Made by a program: the position numbers and the translations under genes. 64,000 bases of DNA from JBNKHH01 sp050290245 (GTDB taxonomy: Bacteria; Pseudomonadota; Alphaproteobacteria; Rhodobacterales; Rhodobacteraceae), in contig JBNKHH010000064.1 in assembly GCA_050290245.1 (NCBI GenBank), forward strand, positions 92,800-156,799, read 5' to 3'. Positions 61,365-64,000 of this stretch are shown piece by piece (the stretch's first letter is position 1; the number at the start of each line of letters is the position of its first letter). A model generated the notes under the pieces. It searched no databases and was not told where the DNA came from. It saw only the letters and a list, made by a program, of their open reading frames with translations.

Positions 61365-62555
61365 ATGGCGGCGCTTTCCGGTCTCCGCGTCCTGGATCTG
61401 ACCAATGTGCTCGCCGGACCCTTTTGCTGTCACCAACTGGCCCATATGGGCGCCGAGGTGATCAAGATCGAGGCCACTGGCCGCGGCGACCTCGCCCGCC
61501 AACTCGGTGCCGACGCGGACCTGAATGCGCGAGGAATGGGCGTCTCTTTCCTTGCCCAGAACGCAGGCAAGAAATCGGTCACGGTCAATCTCAAGTCTCC
61601 GAACGGCAAGGCTCTGTTCCTGCGCCTCCTCGCCACCGCCGACGTTTTGGTCGAAAATTTCCGCCCAGGCGTAATGGACCGCCTCGGTCTCGGCTATGAC
61701 ACTCTCAAGAAGACGCGCCCTGAGCTGATCTATTGCGCCATTTCCGGCTTTGGCCAGGACGGGCCTTGGGTCCACCGTCCGGCCTACGATCAGATCGTTC
61801 AGGGCGCATCAGGCGTCATGTCGATCACCGGCGACGCCGATACTGCGCCTCTGCGCGTTGGCTACCCGATCGCTGACACTGTCGGTGGAATGACTGCCGC
61901 CTTCGCCATCGCCGCCGCCCTGAACCAGCGCCCACGTGGTTCCTTCATTGACGTCTCAATGCTGGAAAGCGTTCTCGCCACCATGGGCTGGGTCGTTTCG
62001 AACCACCTGATTGCAGGCATCGAACCCACCGCAAACGGCAACGAAAACCCCACGTCGGCCCCTTCAGGAACCTTTGAAACCGCTACCGGACCGATCAACA
62101 TCGCCGCCAACAAGGACGAACAATGGGTGCTTCTGACCGACCACCTCGGTCTCGCTTCCTTGCGTGGCCATCCCAAATATCTGAACCGCGAGGCCCGCAA
62201 GGCCAACCGCATCGCGCTCCGGGCCGAGCTTGAAACCGTGCTCAAAACGCGCCCCGCGGAAGACTGGGCCGAGGAACTCAACCGCATCGGGGTCCCCTCC
62301 GGCGCGATCCTTACCGTGCCGCAGGTCCTGACTGCACCCCAGATTGCCGACCGGGGATTCCTGAACCATTTTGACGACGTTCCGGGTGTTGGCCGCCCTG
62401 TCGACCTGGTCCGTACAGGCTTCAAGATCGACGGCACTGCGCCTACGGTCGACACGCCCCCGCCAACACTCGATCAGCACGCCGCCGAAATCTGGGGCGA
62501 ACTCGGCCTGACACCCGACGACATTGCTGCGCTGAAGAAGGACGGAGCGCTATGA
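61365..62555 (+). CDS. CaiB/BaiF family CoA transferase paired with a citryl-CoA-lyase-like gene
   Basis: The 396-residue class III CoA transferase starts LSGLRVLDLTNVLAGPFCCHQ and has VIKIEATGRGDLARQLGAD, SGFGQDGPWVHRPAYDQIVQ and the C-terminal VPSGAILTVPQVL segment, all family landmarks. It overlaps the citryl-CoA-lyase-like gene by ATGA, which suggests that it loads CoA onto the acid that the lyase then cleaves, for example a citrate- or citramalate-like acid. It is only distantly similar to the CaiB protein at 16.3–17.4 kb. Confidence 0.88.
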   Translation: MAALSGLRVLDLTNVLAGPFCCHQLAHMGAEVIKIEATGRGDLARQLGADADLNARGMGVSFLAQNAGKKSVTVNLKSPNGKALFLRLLATADVLVENFRPGVMDRLGLGYDTLKKTRPELIYCAISGFGQDGPWVHRPAYDQIVQGASGVMSITGDADTAPLRVGYPIADTVGGMTAAFAIAAALNQRPRGSFIDVSMLESVLATMGWVVSNHLIAGIEPTANGNENPTSAPSGTFETATGPINIAANKDEQWVLLTDHLGLASLRGHPKYLNREARKANRIALRAELETVLKTRPAEDWAEELNRIGVPSGAILTVPQVLTAPQIADRGFLNHFDDVPGVGRPVDLVRTGFKIDGTAPTVDTPPPTLDQHAAEIWGELGLTPDDIAALKKDGAL

Positions 62556-63358
62556 CCAACGACGTCTCCGACTGGTGGTCGACCGAGATCATCGACATGA
62601 AGCCCGGCCAGATCCGGATGCGTGGCACGCCCATCGAGAACCTGATCGGCGCCATCACGTTCCCCCAGATGATCTGGCTGATGACCCGCGGCGACCTGCC
62701 GACCAAAGCCCAGGCCGAACTGCTCGAAGCCGCCCTCGTCGCCGCCGTAGACCATGGCCCACAGGCCCCCTCGATCGCCGCCGCACGTATGGCAGTGACC
62801 TGCGGCCTGGGCCTGAACGGAGCAATGGCGTCGGCGGTCAACATGCTGGATGACGTCCACGGCGGCGCGGGCGAACAGGCGGTCGAACTCTACACGATGA
62901 TCCGGGAAGAGACCGCAAAAGGCACCGACCTCAACGCCGCAACCGCGCATATGATTGACCGCTGGCAGTCCGAGCGTACCAGGTTCATTCCCGGCTTTGG
63001 CCACCGGTTCCATAAACCCGAAGACCCCCGTGCTCCGCGCCTGCTGGACCTCGTCGATAAGGCTGCAACGGCAGGTACCGTCGACGGAGGCTACGCCAAA
63101 ATCGGCCGGGCCATCCAGACAACACTCAACGCCCGCAGGGGCAAGCCCGTCCCGATGAACATCGATGGTGCCACGGCGGTGATCTATGCGGAACTGGGTT
63201 TCGCCGGCCCCCTGGCGCGCGGCCTCTTCTGTCTCTCGCGCTCGGTCGGCATCATCGCCCACGCTTGGGAACAAATGAACCAGGGCGGTCGCAACAAGGG
63301 ACCTACACCCCCGGTCTATCGTTGGACCTACACAGGGCCAAACCCGATCGAGGACTAG
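62552..63358 (+). CDS. Citryl-CoA lyase/citrate synthase-fold protein (short form)
   Basis: The 268-residue product corresponds to the citrate synthase-fold cleaving domain without the usual extra regions; citrate synthases have about 430 residues. It opens WWSTEIIDMKPGQIRMRGTP and carries LDDVHGGAGEQA (catalytic His region), RFIPGFGHRFHKPEDPRAP (substrate His and CoA contacts) and PMNIDGATAVIYAELGF (catalytic Asp). Such short proteins include citryl-CoA lyases, which split citryl-CoA to acetyl-CoA and oxaloacetate. With the coupled CoA transferase, cleavage of a CoA-activated hydroxy-tricarboxylic or hydroxy-dicarboxylic acid is likely. Confidence 0.85.
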   Translation: MTNDVSDWWSTEIIDMKPGQIRMRGTPIENLIGAITFPQMIWLMTRGDLPTKAQAELLEAALVAAVDHGPQAPSIAAARMAVTCGLGLNGAMASAVNMLDDVHGGAGEQAVELYTMIREETAKGTDLNAATAHMIDRWQSERTRFIPGFGHRFHKPEDPRAPRLLDLVDKAATAGTVDGGYAKIGRAIQTTLNARRGKPVPMNIDGATAVIYAELGFAGPLARGLFCLSRSVGIIAHAWEQMNQGGRNKGPTPPVYRWTYTGPNPIED

Positions 63359-63780
63359 CTCGCGACGCGCGGCAACAGCGGACCATGAACGATTTCGGCC
63401 ACCTCGTGCAGATGTGCTGCGGTCAGCGGTTTGAGCAGGAACCGGCGAACCACCTGATACTGCTCGGCCCGATGCCTGTCGCGCGGATCCAGCGATGTGG
63501 TCAACATGATGATCACGGCCGTGGCGAAATCCTCGCCAAGCTGTTGGTGGGCCGCTTCCAGAAATTCGAAACCATTCATGCGCGGCATGTTGATGTCCAA
63601 GAAAATTGCATCATAGGGCGCCTGGACATGCTGGCAGAGGTGCTCCAGCGCCTCCTCCGCGCTTTGAAACATGACGGTTTCCGCGACAATGCCCGACTGA
63701 TCGATAACCCGGCGATACGCCAGATGATCGAACATCTCGTCGTCGATCGACATGATCCGATTCAGGATTGGGCGGATCAT
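63355..63780 (-). CDS. Single-domain response regulator
   Basis: The 141-residue protein is a lone receiver: acidic pair Asp13–Asp14 (MSIDDEMFD), phosphoacceptor Asp62 in AIFLDINMPRMNGFEF, conserved Thr in IIMLTTSLD and Lys in FLLKPLTAAHL. No output domain follows. It may serve as a phosphate shuttle or a partner for a hybrid kinase such as the one at 19.6–22.9 kb, though no link is visible. Its stop overlaps that of the lyase gene in a CTAG sequence. Confidence 0.92.
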   Translation of the reverse strand: MIRPILNRIMSIDDEMFDHLAYRRVIDQSGIVAETVMFQSAEEALEHLCQHVQAPYDAIFLDINMPRMNGFEFLEAAHQQLGEDFATAVIIMLTTSLDPRDRHRAEQYQVVRRFLLKPLTAAHLHEVAEIVHGPLLPRVAS

Positions 63781-63976
63781 TGCGCACCTCCGTTGGGATT
63801 AAGCGGCCAGCGAGCCGGAATGCTTCGCGCCACGCGGTGCCTGTCGCACTTCGGGGGTCCCGATCCGGGTGTGCTGGCTTAAAAAACAATTGACAGATCA
63901 GATACTTGCCATCCAAGTGTTCCTATCGAACCAAAGAAAATTCGATATGTGTCAATTGCAGGGGGAAAGTACGATC
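63781..63976. other. Intergenic region before the last, truncated gene
   Basis: These 196 bases separate the divergent response-regulator gene and the start of a new plus-strand gene. The right half is AT-richer (from about 63880), consistent with promoters, and contains TTGACA at 63893–63898. No credible gene was seen. Confidence 0.35.
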
Positions 63977-64000
63977 ATGACGACGATATTCGGAGATACA
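63977..64000 (+). CDS. Start of an unidentified gene, cut by window edge
   Basis: An ATG at 63977 has GGGGGAAAG 7 bases upstream, a strong ribosome-binding site, and reads MTTIFGDT to the window end. Only eight codons are visible. N-termini of this kind occur in calcium-binding repeat proteins, but that is a weak guess. Confidence 0.45.

Noticed and set aside
1..64000. Search for tRNA, rRNA, CRISPR, insertion sequences, phage or integrase genes
   Set aside because: No tandem repeats, transposase motifs, integrase motifs or tRNA-like arms were seen; intergenic gaps are mostly under 300 bases.

Overview
The window is a chromosomal segment of about 60% GC from an alphaproteobacterium, most likely a Rhodobacteraceae (Roseobacter-type) organism. 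Evidence is the TrgA–TrgB–CysK–MscS block, the phaZ/phaC-phaP arrangement, a MipZ division ATPase, a PleD-type cyclase beside a DUF3572 gene, a smo/mtlK-type polyol cluster and strongly GC-biased third codon positions. I see no rRNA, tRNA, CRISPR array, insertion sequence or phage gene. The segment is an accessory-rich catabolic and transport region with some housekeeping genes.

Layout: 0–7.5 kb holds the end of an NAD(P)HX repair gene, cfa, and the tellurite-resistance-type block trgA-trgB-cysK-mscS. 7.5–11.2 kb holds a beta-keto-acid cleavage enzyme, a xylulokinase-like kinase and an SMP-30 lactonase. 11.4–18.6 kb is an aromatic/acyl-CoA region: pobA with its AraC regulator, protocatechuate 4,5-dioxygenase subunits, a LysR regulator with two DNA-binding domains, and a CaiB plus acyl-CoA dehydrogenase pair. 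18.8–28 kb holds yaaA, a large hybrid histidine kinase, a thiolase, an EF-hand/ECF sigma/anti-sigma/metal-sensor cluster and a diguanylate cyclase. 28–31.9 kb is the polyhydroxyalkanoate locus. 31.9–38.4 kb is a creatinase with a PotABCD-type importer. 38.6–41.1 kb holds paiB, mipZ and an orphan membrane protein.

41.2–52.9 kb is the most unusual block. It has a large signal-less protein of unknown family, a sugar ABC importer with enlarged permeases, three consecutive Gfo/Idh/MocA oxidoreductases and a signal-less CE15-like esterase, all tightly coupled. I read it as a candidate pathway for cytoplasmic processing of an esterified, uronate-type oligosaccharide or glycoside. It converges on a polyol cluster (52.9–59.7 kb) with mannitol dehydrogenase, smoKGFE and a LacI regulator with two visible operator-like sites. 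60–64 kb holds a MarR/membrane-protein pair with matching operators, a CoA transferase plus citryl-CoA-lyase-like pair, and a single-domain response regulator.

Recurring regulatory structure includes GC-rich hairpins without a T-tract right after each of the three solute-binding-protein genes, a near-perfect promoter/operator before phaP, and convergent gene pairs whose stop codons overlap. All functional names come from recognising motifs and family resemblance by eye; no database search was run.
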